64,000 nt of DNA from Parashewanella tropica (GTDB taxonomy: Bacteria; Pseudomonadota; Gammaproteobacteria; Enterobacterales; Shewanellaceae). Each line of letters begins with the position of its first letter. The first letter of the stretch is position 1. Location of the stretch: positions 2,219,501 through 2,283,500 of the forward strand of contig NZ_CP037951.1 in assembly GCF_004358445.1 (NCBI RefSeq), given 5' to 3'. Shown in pieces: positions 41,090 through 51,733 of this stretch. The translations under genes were made by a program, and so were the position numbers. The notes under the pieces were generated by a model, which made no database searches, was not told where the DNA came from, and saw only the letters and a program-made list of their open reading frames with translations.

Positions 41090-42202
41090 CTAGCTAATCC
41101 ACTCAGCTTCCCAATCTTTAAATACAGGGTTTAATCCCCTTGCCCGCATAGCTTCAGCAAATTCTAAAACCCCTCGCTCATCACTGATCTCAAATTGTGA
41201 TAACTCAGTTTTAGGGTGCAGATAACCGCCAGGTTCTGTAGAACTTCCTGCACTCACGTGAGTGATCCCTAAAGGCAATAGGTTTTCTCTAAACTGACCT
41301 TCTTCACGAGTGGATAAACTGATATCAAGTTGCGGATTAAACAGCCTAAATGCACAAATCAATTGCACTAACCCCACATCAGTTAATTCCACTTTAGGTT
41401 GCACACCACCAACACATGGACGAAGTCTAGGTAAAGAAATACTGTATCGGCTACGCCAATATTTTTTTTCCATGTAGTCTAAGTGATAGCCCATCATTAA
41501 CGCATCAAGTCGCCAATCATCAAGCCCAAGTAACACACCTAGTCCGATTTTATCAACGCCAGCTTTACCCAATCTATCCGGTGTTTCTAATCGATAATCG
41601 AATTTTGATTTGTTACCACGTAAATGATGTTGAGCATAAGTGTGTGGTTGATACGTCTCTTGGTAAACCATCACGGCATCGAGACCTAGCTCAACTAATT
41701 GATGATACTCATCTTGGGTAAGCGGCTGCACTTCTATAGCAACATGGCTAAAGTGCTTTTTCACTTGGGGAAGTACTTTTTTGAAATATTCGATGCCCAC
41801 TTTGGTTTCATGTTCACCTGAAACTAACAGGATCGAATCTATTCCCCATGATTTTAAGATCTTACACTCAGCTTCGATTTCATCATCTTTCAAGATCACA
41901 CGTTTAATGCGATTACTCATGCTGAACCCACAGTAATCACATTCGTTAGCACATAAATTTGATAAATACATGGGTAAATACATACCTATGTTGGAGCCAA
42001 AACGTTGACGAGTTAGTGCCACTGAACCTTGAGCCATCTGCTCAATATAATCTTCAGCAGCAGGAGACAAAAGCGCCATTAAATTATCTAGGTTACGCTC
42101 TGGACGCAGCAATGCTCGCTCAACATCCCTTTGAGTTTTTGAATAAAGCCTTAGTTTCAAATCGTCACGATCGATTTGACTAAACCTGTCTACAAAGCTC
42201 AT
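41090..42202 (-). CDS. thiH: 2-iminoacetate synthase (radical SAM)
   Basis: Cleaves tyrosine to dehydroglycine and p-cresol for thiazole synthesis. 370 residues. The radical-SAM cluster motif is CANECDYCGFS, with LVSGEHE and VYQETYQPHTY downstream. Last gene of the thiamine operon, as in enterics. It is separated from thiG by 219 bases that hold a folded repeat, whereas the other thi genes overlap or nearly touch, so thiH expression may be uncoupled. Use of ThiH rather than ThiO indicates the anaerobic-compatible tyrosine route. Confidence 0.96.
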   Translation of the reverse strand: MSFVDRFSQIDRDDLKLRLYSKTQRDVERALLRPERNLDNLMALLSPAAEDYIEQMAQGSVALTRQRFGSNIGMYLPMYLSNLCANECDYCGFSMSNRIKRVILKDDEIEAECKILKSWGIDSILLVSGEHETKVGIEYFKKVLPQVKKHFSHVAIEVQPLTQDEYHQLVELGLDAVMVYQETYQPHTYAQHHLRGNKSKFDYRLETPDRLGKAGVDKIGLGVLLGLDDWRLDALMMGYHLDYMEKKYWRSRYSISLPRLRPCVGGVQPKVELTDVGLVQLICAFRLFNPQLDISLSTREEGQFRENLLPLGITHVSAGSSTEPGGYLHPKTELSQFEISDERGVLEFAEAMRARGLNPVFKDWEAEWIS

Positions 42203-42278
42203 TTAAATTACTCACAATAATAAAACTAAAAAAATACCTACTTTGTAATTGATACGATTAAAGGGAGACACTGGCAGA

Positions 42279-42369
42279 AGCAATAGTTTGATAAACCAAC
42301 CGTCCGTGACAGGATGTCACGATCGTCAGCACATGGATGTGCGCTTCCGTTGGTATTCATACTATTGCT
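42279..42369. repeat. cloverleaf-like palindromic intergenic element
   Basis: Four nested pairings in 91 bases: outer AGCAATAGT/ACTATTGCT, inner ACCAAC/GTTGGT, and two side hairpins, CGTGACA-gga-TGTCACG (42305-42321) and GCACAT-gg-ATGTGC (42329-42342). The side loops share the core GGATG. All stems are perfect. This is the shape of a REP/REPIN or MITE-type element or a structured RNA. It lies in the thiG-thiH gap of an otherwise compact operon. Identity as a dispersed repeat is inferred from form only. Confidence 0.7.
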
Positions 42370-42421
42370 CCTTAGAACTAATCATTGACCCACATACTCG
42401 ATAACAACACAGTGACCAAAC

Positions 42422-43198
42422 TTACGCCAACTGACTATCATGTAAAAAGCCGGTTAATGGGCTGGTATTGTGTGCCTTAGTTGACACCACTCCTAACCCT
42501 GCCTCATACGCTAAACGCCCTGCATTAACTGTATCTTTAAAGCACTTTGCCATGATTATTGGATCAGAACTGCTGGCAATTGCGGTGTTGACTAACACGG
42601 CATCTGCACCGAGTTCCATTGCTCTAGCGGCTTGGGAAGGCGCACCAATACCTGCATCCACAACGACTGGTACTTGTGCTTGTTCAATGATGATTTTTAG
42701 AAACTCTTCTGATACCAGACCTTGATTACTACCAATAGGACTTCCCAATGGCATTACTGCATGAACGCCAACTTCTTGTAATCGGCAACACAAAACAGGA
42801 TCGGCATGTACATATGGCAATACTACAAAGCCCTGTTCTACTAATTCTTTTGCAGCTTGTAAGGTTTCAATTGGGTCAGGCATCAGATAACGATGATCTG
42901 GATGGATTTCTAATTTTACCCAGTTGGTATTAAACAATTCTCGAGAAAGCTCGGCTGCAAATATCGCTTCTTTTGCATTACGAGCACCAGATGTATTTGG
43001 CAGTAACTTTACGCCCGAATCCAGCAAAGGCTGCATTAAATCATCAGTACCATTTTCAGCATCAACCCGCTTCATTGCTAATGTTGTTAGCTGACTTTCT
43101 GACGCTTTAATGGAATTTAACATTAATTTTGAATTTCTAAACTTACCTGTACCAGTGAATAATCTTGATTGAAATTGATGATCGGCTATCGTAAGCAT
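42422..43198 (-). CDS. thiG: thiazole synthase
   Basis: Forms the thiazole phosphate moiety from DXP, dehydroglycine and ThiS thiocarboxylate. The ATG at 43198 gives 258 residues, the family length, and begins one base after the thiS stop; the longer open frame would overlap thiS entirely. The Schiff-base lysine lies in [29 protein letters not shown] and VLVNTAIA are the phosphate-binding barrel motifs. Confidence 0.97.
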   Translation of the reverse strand: MLTIADHQFQSRLFTGTGKFRNSKLMLNSIKASESQLTTLAMKRVDAENGTDDLMQPLLDSGVKLLPNTSGARNAKEAIFAAELSRELFNTNWVKLEIHPDHRYLMPDPIETLQAAKELVEQGFVVLPYVHADPVLCCRLQEVGVHAVMPLGSPIGSNQGLVSEEFLKIIIEQAQVPVVVDAGIGAPSQAARAMELGADAVLVNTAIASSSDPIIMAKCFKDTVNAGRLAYEAGLGVVSTKAHNTSPLTGFLHDSQLA

Positions 43199-43199
43199 C

Positions 43200-43427
43200 T
43201 TACCCTCCTGCCACTGCTTGAAAGACTTGTAACTCGTCACTTTGCTGACAAACAGTTTCAGTCCATAATCTTCTTGGTAGTACTTTGCTGTTATAAACAA
43301 CTGCAATACTTTTTAAACTTATTGGTTCGTCACTGAGTAAAACTGCTTGCTCAATGGCAGATAGAATGGTGCTGTTCTCATTAATTTTGATTTGCTCACC
43401 ATTATAACTAACTTGGATCACGCACAT
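43200..43427 (-). CDS. thiS: sulfur carrier protein ThiS
   Basis: 75-residue ubiquitin-like carrier ending in the essential Gly-Gly (FQAVAGG) that ThiF adenylates and that is converted to a thiocarboxylate. It contains LPRRLW, matching the conserved VPR region. It overlaps the 3' end of thiF by 10 bases and is followed by thiG after one base, so translation is coupled. Slightly longer than the usual 66 residues. Confidence 0.93.
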   Translation of the reverse strand: MCVIQVSYNGEQIKINENSTILSAIEQAVLLSDEPISLKSIAVVYNSKVLPRRLWTETVCQQSDELQVFQAVAGG

Positions 43428-44179
43428 TCCTCTTTAAGCTGTTGTTCCTTGCAAACTGGACACTCTGGATCTTTTTCTAACTGGGCTGAAAACCAATTGA
43501 AGTTTAATCCGTCAAAGTGCCACAGTTTCCCTGAAATATTTGGTATACCTAATAATAATTTGACGGCTAAAAGCGACTGAATTGACGCAGCAATTCCTAC
43601 CATAGGCCCCAATACGCCAACGGTGGCGCAGTTTTCTGCCGTTTCGGTAGAATCTGGATAAAGACATTGATAGCAGCCAGAATCATCCGGTTGATAGACC
43701 ATGGCTTGTAAGTTGAAGTTAGCGACGGCGACAGAGACAAGAAGCTTTTCATTCTCGACACAAAAGCGATTGATGCTGCGCCTTGCTTCGAAGTTGTCGC
43801 AGCAGTCAATTATTACTAAAACATCTTCATCAATATCATTCTGACTTTGTGCATCGAAGTGCTGATTAGTTACCTTGATTTCACAATCACCGTACTGAGC
43901 CCAGAGTTTTTCCGCAGCCGTTTCGGCTTTATTAAGTCCGATATCATCATCAGAAAACAATAGTTGCCTTGGAAGATTACTTAAATCAATGCTATCTCCA
44001 TCAAATAAGTGAATTTTTCCAACACCTGCCGCCGCTAAATAGTGTGAAACCAATGTACCTAACCCACCAACACCAACAATCACTACAGATGCTTGCTTCA
44101 GCTTTGATTGCCCTTGCTCTCCGACTTCAGGTAAGAGAATCTGCCTTGAATAGCGCATGAAGTCGTTATCCGTGATCAT
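43418..44179 (-). CDS. thiF: ThiS adenylyltransferase
   Basis: E1-like enzyme that activates the ThiS C-terminus. ATG 44179 (253 residues) has GGAGG a few bases upstream and overlaps the thiDE stop as ATGA; the five-residue longer start is unlikely. The ATP-binding motif is VGVGGLGTLVSHYLAAAGVG, followed by DLSNLPRQLLF. Zinc Cys pairs are CYQC and CPVC. A further conserved region is ENCATVGVLGPMVG. Confidence 0.96.
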   Translation of the reverse strand: MITDNDFMRYSRQILLPEVGEQGQSKLKQASVVIVGVGGLGTLVSHYLAAAGVGKIHLFDGDSIDLSNLPRQLLFSDDDIGLNKAETAAEKLWAQYGDCEIKVTNQHFDAQSQNDIDEDVLVIIDCCDNFEARRSINRFCVENEKLLVSVAVANFNLQAMVYQPDDSGCYQCLYPDSTETAENCATVGVLGPMVGIAASIQSLLAVKLLLGIPNISGKLWHFDGLNFNWFSAQLEKDPECPVCKEQQLKEECA

Positions 44180-45750
44180 ACGCCCTCCAACCACATGACT
44201 TTCAACTCTCTAAAAGCATTTTGTGGTGATTCAGCTTGGGTGATTGCTCTCACTACGGCTATTGAATCAACTCCAGTTGATTTAGTATCGAGTAAATTGC
44301 TTTTGTTGATTCCACCAATTGTGACTAATGGCACATGACCTTTGAACAATTGAGTATTTTGGTGAAGCTTAACTAACCCCTGAGGTAAAGATGGCATGTC
44401 TTTAGTCGTAGTTGGGAAAATATGACCAATTGCTAAGTATGAAGGCTGTAATTGATACGCCAATAAGGCTTCAAAAGTGCCGTGACTGGATAACCCCAAT
44501 GCAATATCGGCATCTGCAATAGCTTGTAAGTCAACGCCTATCACATCTTCTTGACCTAGATGGATTCCAAAAGCGTTATGCTTGAGTGCCAGTTCCCAAT
44601 GATCATTAATGAACACTTGAGCGTTATATTGATTGCCTAACTCAATGGCCTTAATAATTTGTGTTTCTAACCATTCAGACTCTTTATCATTCAAGTCTTC
44701 GGCCTTTAAACGTAATTGAACCGTCGTGCATCCAGCTTTAAGTAAAGCTTCGATAAGCTCCACATTGCCCACAACTGGATAAACATCTAAATCAGTATCT
44801 AGCGCTTTAAAGCCTTTTGCTGGTTTACTCGCAACTAACTCAGGTTCAGTTGAAGTGATAATTGGAAAACAATCAATATTTTGTGGCCACCCAGTTCTAG
44901 CCAAAATCCCCGGACCTTTACCTAACTGATAGCTTTGAGTTAAACCCTTAGATAAATAAGCCTTGGCAATGGCAACGGCATCTAAAATGGTGTACCCATG
45001 CGCAGATACTGCCGCAATTGCAGAAGACAAAGTACAGCCTGTGCCATGATTGTTTTTCGTATCTACACGCTCACTTGCAAACCAAAATTCAGCATTATTA
45101 TGATTTTCCGAGCAATGTTCGACCTGATGACAAACAAGTAAATCCGTCGCGTGTTGGCTATCCACAAACTCTGGATTATCTCCACCTTTAGCTAACACAC
45201 TGCAAGCCAAAGATTTTGATAATGCTCTAGCGGCAGTAACTATGTCACTTTGTTTTATGAAGCTAAATTCTGATAACTGTTGTAACTCGTAAAAATTAGG
45301 CGTTATTACATCAATTAAGCCTTTTAAAGGAGCGAAATCTAAGCCCTTAGAATCAGCAAGACCATCACCACTACTGGCAATTAACACTGGATCAAGCACC
45401 ACAACTAAATCTGGATAATCAGCACGCTCTTGCTTTAGCCATTCAGCTACGACCTCGATTTGTTGTTGGTCCACCAGTAAACCAATTTTTATGGCTTGGG
45501 GTGGTAGATCAGTATAAAGTGTTTCAAGCTGCTGCCGTAACATCTGCTCTGAAACTGGCTCAACTAAATCTACAGCGACACTACTCTGTGCTGTAATAGA
45601 AGTGATCACAGTACAGGCATGGCTGTTTAAATCATTGATGGTTGCGAAGTCCGCTTGAATTCCAGCCCCGCCACCACTGTCTGAACCAGCGATTGTCCAA
45701 ACTACAGGGCGCGCAATGCACCCAGTAGTTTCATTTTGGTAAGAAACCAT
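44176..45750 (-). CDS. thiDE: bifunctional HMP(-P) kinase / thiamine-phosphate synthase fusion
   Basis: Fusion of ThiD (N-terminal ~275 residues; AGSDSGGGAGIQAD, LDPVLIASSGD, NNHGTGCTLSSAIA) and ThiE (about residues 310-525; TVQLRLKAEDLND, FINDHWELAL, GIHLGQEDV, SYLAIGHIFPTTTK). It phosphorylates hydroxymethylpyrimidine twice and joins it to thiazole phosphate. The second of two adjacent ATGs (45750) is better spaced from AGGAG than 45753. The gene begins right after thiC and overlaps thiF. Such fusions are known in Shewanella-type genomes. Confidence 0.95.
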   Translation of the reverse strand: MVSYQNETTGCIARPVVWTIAGSDSGGGAGIQADFATINDLNSHACTVITSITAQSSVAVDLVEPVSEQMLRQQLETLYTDLPPQAIKIGLLVDQQQIEVVAEWLKQERADYPDLVVVLDPVLIASSGDGLADSKGLDFAPLKGLIDVITPNFYELQQLSEFSFIKQSDIVTAARALSKSLACSVLAKGGDNPEFVDSQHATDLLVCHQVEHCSENHNNAEFWFASERVDTKNNHGTGCTLSSAIAAVSAHGYTILDAVAIAKAYLSKGLTQSYQLGKGPGILARTGWPQNIDCFPIITSTEPELVASKPAKGFKALDTDLDVYPVVGNVELIEALLKAGCTTVQLRLKAEDLNDKESEWLETQIIKAIELGNQYNAQVFINDHWELALKHNAFGIHLGQEDVIGVDLQAIADADIALGLSSHGTFEALLAYQLQPSYLAIGHIFPTTTKDMPSLPQGLVKLHQNTQLFKGHVPLVTIGGINKSNLLDTKSTGVDSIAVVRAITQAESPQNAFRELKVMWLEGV

Positions 45751-45758
45751 CATGTCTC

Positions 45759-47894
<2,136 letters not shown>

Positions 47895-47903
47895 TCAATT
47901 TTT

Positions 47904-48005
47904 CTTGTTTCCTTCGTAGGTCTTAACCCAATCAGGTTCAACGGATCCCGCTTTTTTATTCCAATATGGAAAGTGCGATCTCAGCCATTTAGGCACTCCG
48001 ACAAG
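47904..48005 (-). ncRNA. TPP riboswitch (THI element)
   Basis: On the minus strand the P1 stem CTTGT...ACAAG closes the aptamer. It contains the conserved GGAGTGCC, GGCTGAGA and GGGATCCGTTGAACCTGAT segments and ends with the CGAAGGAAACAAG 3' arm. It is 139 bases before the thiC ATG. Thiamine pyrophosphate binding would shut down the whole thiCDEFSGH operon. Confidence 0.95.
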
Positions 48006-48030
48006 TGTTTACCAATATCAATTGGTAGTG

Positions 48031-48063
48031 GCTCAAAAGCCTGAAGGCTTCAGAAGTTTGAGC
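48031..48063 (-). repeat. extra hairpin at the 5' end of the thiC leader
   Basis: GCTCAAA/TTTGAGC enclosing CTGAAG/CTTCAG (partly), immediately downstream of the predicted promoter. A second palindrome, ACCAAT-atca-ATTGGT at 48011-48026, sits between it and the aptamer. Confidence 0.5.
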
Positions 48064-48069
48064 GCAATT

Positions 48070-48099
48070 AGTATATTCACAATTTAAATTCATTAGCAA
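48070..48099 (-). promoter_or_regulatory. thiC operon promoter
   Basis: On the minus strand TTGCTA (48094-48099), an 18-base spacer and TATACT (48070-48075) make a reasonable sigma-70 promoter. Transcription would begin near 48063, giving a leader of about 300 bases that holds the riboswitch. Confidence 0.55.
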
Positions 48100-48276
48100 C
48101 AACAATTGAAGATGAAAACGTGAGTCTCTGCAAAATTTTCATGCAGCCTTTCTCAAATGATGTTTTTAATACTCTACTTTGTGAACTTTTATTCATTTAA
48201 CTTTAGAAATTTTAAACACATTATATGATACAAAAGATGTAATGCATTAAGCCCTTACCGCTTAAAAGGGATGAAA

Positions 48277-49467
48277 ATGGCTTCCTCTGAGGTACAAGCT
48301 CAAGTAGCACCGACAAAATATCTATTTAGACTGGGTAACGCTTTTACTACTCCGGCGTTATCAATGTTTTCATTTATTGAAGAAACGGATACTTGTTGTG
48401 TTTCATTTACTACAGAGTCTGGTAACGAAGTCGTATTTACAGTACTCATTGATAAAAGCGATCCTAATCATCAACCGTATTTAGCTAAATTTTTTGCTGT
48501 TGCAGACGTTTCAGAAATTCCACATGTGTTATCTCGTAAACCAACATTTATTGTAACCTCTTCAATCTCTTCTTTTAATCGAACTATAGTTGAACCAAAA
48601 CCTGATGATAAATTTAGATACATAGTACGAGCACACTTTCGTCCTTCACTTCCTATTAGCGATGAAGAAACCTCGCAAATCTGCTCCATATTTCACCAGT
48701 TACCACAGCAACAACGAGCCACTTTAGAACTGAGCTCTCTAGTCAAAGATGGAAAATGGGATTTGATACAAACTCAAATTGAAAGAGGTGTTGATTTAAA
48801 TTATCCCGTAAGAAGTTCAAAAGATTTTATTGCCAGCATGATTGAGCAGTATCCTAATAGCCAGAAAGTGCTGTACCTTATGCTTCAGAATGGCATGAAC
48901 CCATTTTTCATAAATGAGAATGGTACTTCCATATTTCATTACGTTATAAATAGAGATCATGCAGGATTATTATCAACTCTACTTGGCTTTAATGAAGAAT
49001 TTAATGGGCTAAACCTACAAGCAGAGAGACTAATTGCCCTCCAAAGTCACTCTAGCGCAGAACCACGAGGAACTCCTTTGACCATTGCAATGCGAAAAGG
49101 ACTCATAAGTACGGTAGGTGCAATTCTCAGCTGCTGTCCTCAAACCCTCAGCGTGTATAAAAATTGGGAGGAAATTACCAGAGCATTACCGTTTTGGTTT
49201 TTTGGAGATAAAAAAAATAGGCTTGCAACAGTAGTGCGCCCTTATTGGCAACACTTTCAAATACCAAGATTGGTGCCGAAGCGCATAACACATGTCAATT
49301 CTTCACAAGTGCTATATACAGCGAGGGTTTGCGTTCTCCCAAACGAAGAATTATATACACCAGATGGTGAGAGTGATGAAGAGACATATGTTTGCATAAA
49401 AAATAATTATGATACAAGAAGTGTCATATCAAAGCATGAGGACATTACAAAAGGAGATGAAACATAA
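48277..49467 (+). CDS. ankyrin-like protein, about 396 residues
   Basis: The ATG at 48277 has AAGGG six bases upstream; ATG 48271 two codons earlier is too close to it. Residues 1-135 form a beta-rich region of unknown type (YLFRLGNAFTTPALSMFSFI). Degenerate ankyrin units follow at about 145-240 (LVKDGKWDLIQTQIERGVDL, SQKVLYLMLQNGMNPFF, NGTSIFHYVINRDHAGLLSTL), with a further unit near 270-290 (GTPLTIAMRKGLISTVGAIL). No signal peptide or membrane helix. It differs in N-terminal domain from the other ankyrin genes here. A role in protein binding is all that can be inferred. Confidence 0.75.
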   Translation: MASSEVQAQVAPTKYLFRLGNAFTTPALSMFSFIEETDTCCVSFTTESGNEVVFTVLIDKSDPNHQPYLAKFFAVADVSEIPHVLSRKPTFIVTSSISSFNRTIVEPKPDDKFRYIVRAHFRPSLPISDEETSQICSIFHQLPQQQRATLELSSLVKDGKWDLIQTQIERGVDLNYPVRSSKDFIASMIEQYPNSQKVLYLMLQNGMNPFFINENGTSIFHYVINRDHAGLLSTLLGFNEEFNGLNLQAERLIALQSHSSAEPRGTPLTIAMRKGLISTVGAILSCCPQTLSVYKNWEEITRALPFWFFGDKKNRLATVVRPYWQHFQIPRLVPKRITHVNSSQVLYTARVCVLPNEELYTPDGESDEETYVCIKNNYDTRSVISKHEDITKGDET

Positions 49468-49493
49468 ATACCCATAGAGAGCGAATATGACCT

Positions 49494-50504
49494 CTAAGCC
49501 AACCATAATCGATAGCTTTGCGGTAATGCGCCTGTCCAACGCTTAAAAGAGCGACGGAAGTTACTACTATCTTGATAATCCATTTTTTTAGCTACATCAT
49601 TGGGTTCAAGTTTCGACAATGCGATTAAGGCATTAATCAATTGAGCTTCATCCTGCAACACTTGATAACTTGTTTGACACTCTTTCAACCTTCTTTTTAA
49701 AGAGGCAGGACTTAAATTTAACTGCTTAGCCATTTCATCAAGGCTGATTTTTTTACTTTTTAAGCGCTTACGAATAAATCCTTCTAGCCCAATTCGATAA
49801 GGTTGAAGCTTTAAGCTCTTATAAGTACCTCGATGGATGAGCCTCTTTGATGAATAATGGTTAGCCTGTGATTGAAGTGGCTGAATCTCTGTTTTACAAA
49901 TTGACATTCGACAAACAGGCGCTGAAAACTCAAGATTTTGTCCAAAATATTTATGATAATAAGCCAATTGTTGTGGCTGTGCATAAGGGAAGCTATATTG
50001 TGCGATAAGTTGTTTCTTGGTCATTTGCTTATAAACCGATTGCAAATTAGCAAACAGGTTTTCATACAAAAAAACTTGATGTTGATGCCCACCATTATCA
50101 AGACTGAATATTATATGCCAGTAATCTTCTGTCTCTAAAAATGATAATTGCAGCCAAGGATGAGTAAGCCACTTAAATTGATGCCAAAAAGAAAATGCCT
50201 GAGTTGCATCATTTGCCGAAATGAGCCCAGAAGCGAGTTCTTGAGATTGTTCTGCTAACCAAAATTGCCCGAGTAGGAAAGGTAAATCATCTCCTTTCCA
50301 CAGCTTTTTAGCGTTATGGATTAACTGATTGAACTGTTGTGGCGATAACAGCTTTTCCGTTTGTCTAAAATCAGCTAAAAAAATTCCTGTTCCCTTAAGC
50401 AGTTTATCCGCTGTGAGTCCTCTTTGTTTAAATAATGCAACCAAACTCAGTACAAACGGCTGACATCTCAAAGACTTATCGCGATAAAATGCAGGAGTTA
50501 GCAT
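49494..50504 (-). CDS. AraC-family transcriptional regulator
   Basis: About 336 residues. The N-terminal region resembles the ArsR/OruR-type 'arabinose-binding' domain found in many AraC regulators. The C-terminal ~100 residues hold two helix-turn-helix units (ISLDEMAKQLNLSPASLKRR and DVAKKMDYQDSSNFRRSFKR), ending GALPQSYRLW. The ATG at 50504 with GGAAGG upstream is preferred over a TTG at 50516. It overlaps the stop of the upstream GGDEF gene by 7 bases, so the two form an operon. Target genes are unknown; the phytate locus is next door but divergent. Confidence 0.9.
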   Translation of the reverse strand: MLTPAFYRDKSLRCQPFVLSLVALFKQRGLTADKLLKGTGIFLADFRQTEKLLSPQQFNQLIHNAKKLWKGDDLPFLLGQFWLAEQSQELASGLISANDATQAFSFWHQFKWLTHPWLQLSFLETEDYWHIIFSLDNGGHQHQVFLYENLFANLQSVYKQMTKKQLIAQYSFPYAQPQQLAYYHKYFGQNLEFSAPVCRMSICKTEIQPLQSQANHYSSKRLIHRGTYKSLKLQPYRIGLEGFIRKRLKSKKISLDEMAKQLNLSPASLKRRLKECQTSYQVLQDEAQLINALIALSKLEPNDVAKKMDYQDSSNFRRSFKRWTGALPQSYRLWLA

Positions 50505-51427
50505 TGTACCTTCCAAGCGTTATCCGACGTATTTTTGAACTTTATGGATTCCATTTTTTGATTTAATGAACCAATCAATCTAAATAGAATGGATTCTTCA
50601 TCAGAAACTTGATAACAATTTAAAGACTCGACTTCTGAAGGTAGTATCCAAGAATGACTGACATGGATATCATAGAATGCTAAAGCGTCAGAGATCTCTT
50701 TTGCCAAAATAGGAACAAAGTGATCACTATTCGATTCAACCATAGCGATAAATCTATCCCCTGCATAACGGCAAATCAGATCACAGTTTCGCGAACGGTA
50801 GCTTAACCAATGACTGACTTCGTTAAGGAATTTATCTCCACCAGCGATTCCATGAACCTTATTAAATTCTGCAAAGTTATCTAAATCGAACATGACTAAT
50901 CCGAATTTTAGATTTTGTTTTACCGATCGCTCAAGGTGATATTCAAAACTTCTAACATCATTAAGTTGAGTGAGAGGATCAATAAGATGGTGTTGGCGGA
51001 TAAACTGTTCACGGTTGTGAAGTTGTTGGTTAATTATTCGCTGTTCTTTGCGCCACTGCCAAAGTCCAATTGTCAAAATCGTTAACCCAAGAGGTGTTGG
51101 AAGTTTCTCTATGATATTGATAATAAGACCTAAATCATTTCGAATAAAGATTTCATCCATAATATCTAGGTAACAACCGAAGCTATAAAAACTAAGACCA
51201 ATTAAAAGAAAATTGGTAACCCACCCCTTAGGTCTTGCACTGTATACCACTAACAACCAACAAAAACTTACCGCAAACAATGCACCCTCAGTAACGATAT
51301 CCAACCAATCGACAGCAACACTCTGTTTGATTGGTAAAAATTGCAACATAAGTATTAAAGGAGCGAGTAATGCTACGATAATCACTGATAACCAACGCCA
51401 GTTGATCGAATTAACCCCAAATTTCAT
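50498..51427 (-). CDS. membrane protein with degenerate GGDEF domain
   Basis: 309 residues. Four or five N-terminal membrane helices (WLSVIIVALLAPLILMLQFL, ALFAVSFCWLLVVYSA, WVTNFLLIGLSFYSFGCYL, LGLTILTIGLWQW) are followed by a GGDEF-type domain from about residue 150 (DPLTQLNDVRSFEYHLER, FGLVMFDLDNFAEFNKVHG). The signature loop reads RYAGDRF instead of GGDEF, replacing the catalytic Glu by Arg. It is therefore probably not an active diguanylate cyclase and may sense GTP or c-di-GMP instead. Co-transcribed with the AraC regulator, suggesting a signalling pair. Confidence 0.85.
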   Translation of the reverse strand: MKFGVNSINWRWLSVIIVALLAPLILMLQFLPIKQSVAVDWLDIVTEGALFAVSFCWLLVVYSARPKGWVTNFLLIGLSFYSFGCYLDIMDEIFIRNDLGLIINIIEKLPTPLGLTILTIGLWQWRKEQRIINQQLHNREQFIRQHHLIDPLTQLNDVRSFEYHLERSVKQNLKFGLVMFDLDNFAEFNKVHGIAGGDKFLNEVSHWLSYRSRNCDLICRYAGDRFIAMVESNSDHFVPILAKEISDALAFYDIHVSHSWILPSEVESLNCYQVSDEESILFRLIGSLNQKMESIKFKNTSDNAWKVQC

Positions 51428-51733
51428 TTTCTTTGAACCAGACTGAATAGTTCAATTCAAATTAACGACAAGATGTTAAACATTTATTACTAGCGACCTA
51501 TTCTCCTTAGCAGTCAAATCAGCTCACCTAATTATCATATTTAATTAAATATCTAAGCCTTCGAAACACAAAAGCTGACATAGAAAGGGATTCATGGCAG
51601 TCAATTTAGCTCATAGCCACCTTAAAACAGGAGCGAAAACGCGAGTTAAACAAAGGCGCAATATTACAGTCACAAAAATGAAAACTTGATTTCCTACCTT
51701 TGCCGAATCTCAGATGAACTCACAGGAAAAATA
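51428..51733. promoter_or_regulatory. divergent region upstream of phytate receptor
   Basis: 306 bases between the GGDEF gene and the TonB receptor. It is AT-rich. I see no reading frame of note and no confident Pho box or other operator. It must hold promoters for both directions. Confidence 0.3.

Noticed and set aside
42279-42369. attC-like site of an integron
   Set aside because: The ACCAAC/GTTGGT arms recall R boxes but miss the consensus at several positions. There is no integrase or cassette, and the inner hairpins do not fit L boxes.
43199-43306. 36-codon extension of thiG into thiS
   Set aside because: It lies antiparallel to nothing but inside thiS in another frame; ThiG family length and the ATG one base after the thiS stop fix the start.
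51590-51630. Pho box upstream of the phytate receptor (CAGTCA near 51600)
   Set aside because: The second half-repeat at 11-base spacing does not match, so PhoB control is unsupported by sequence.
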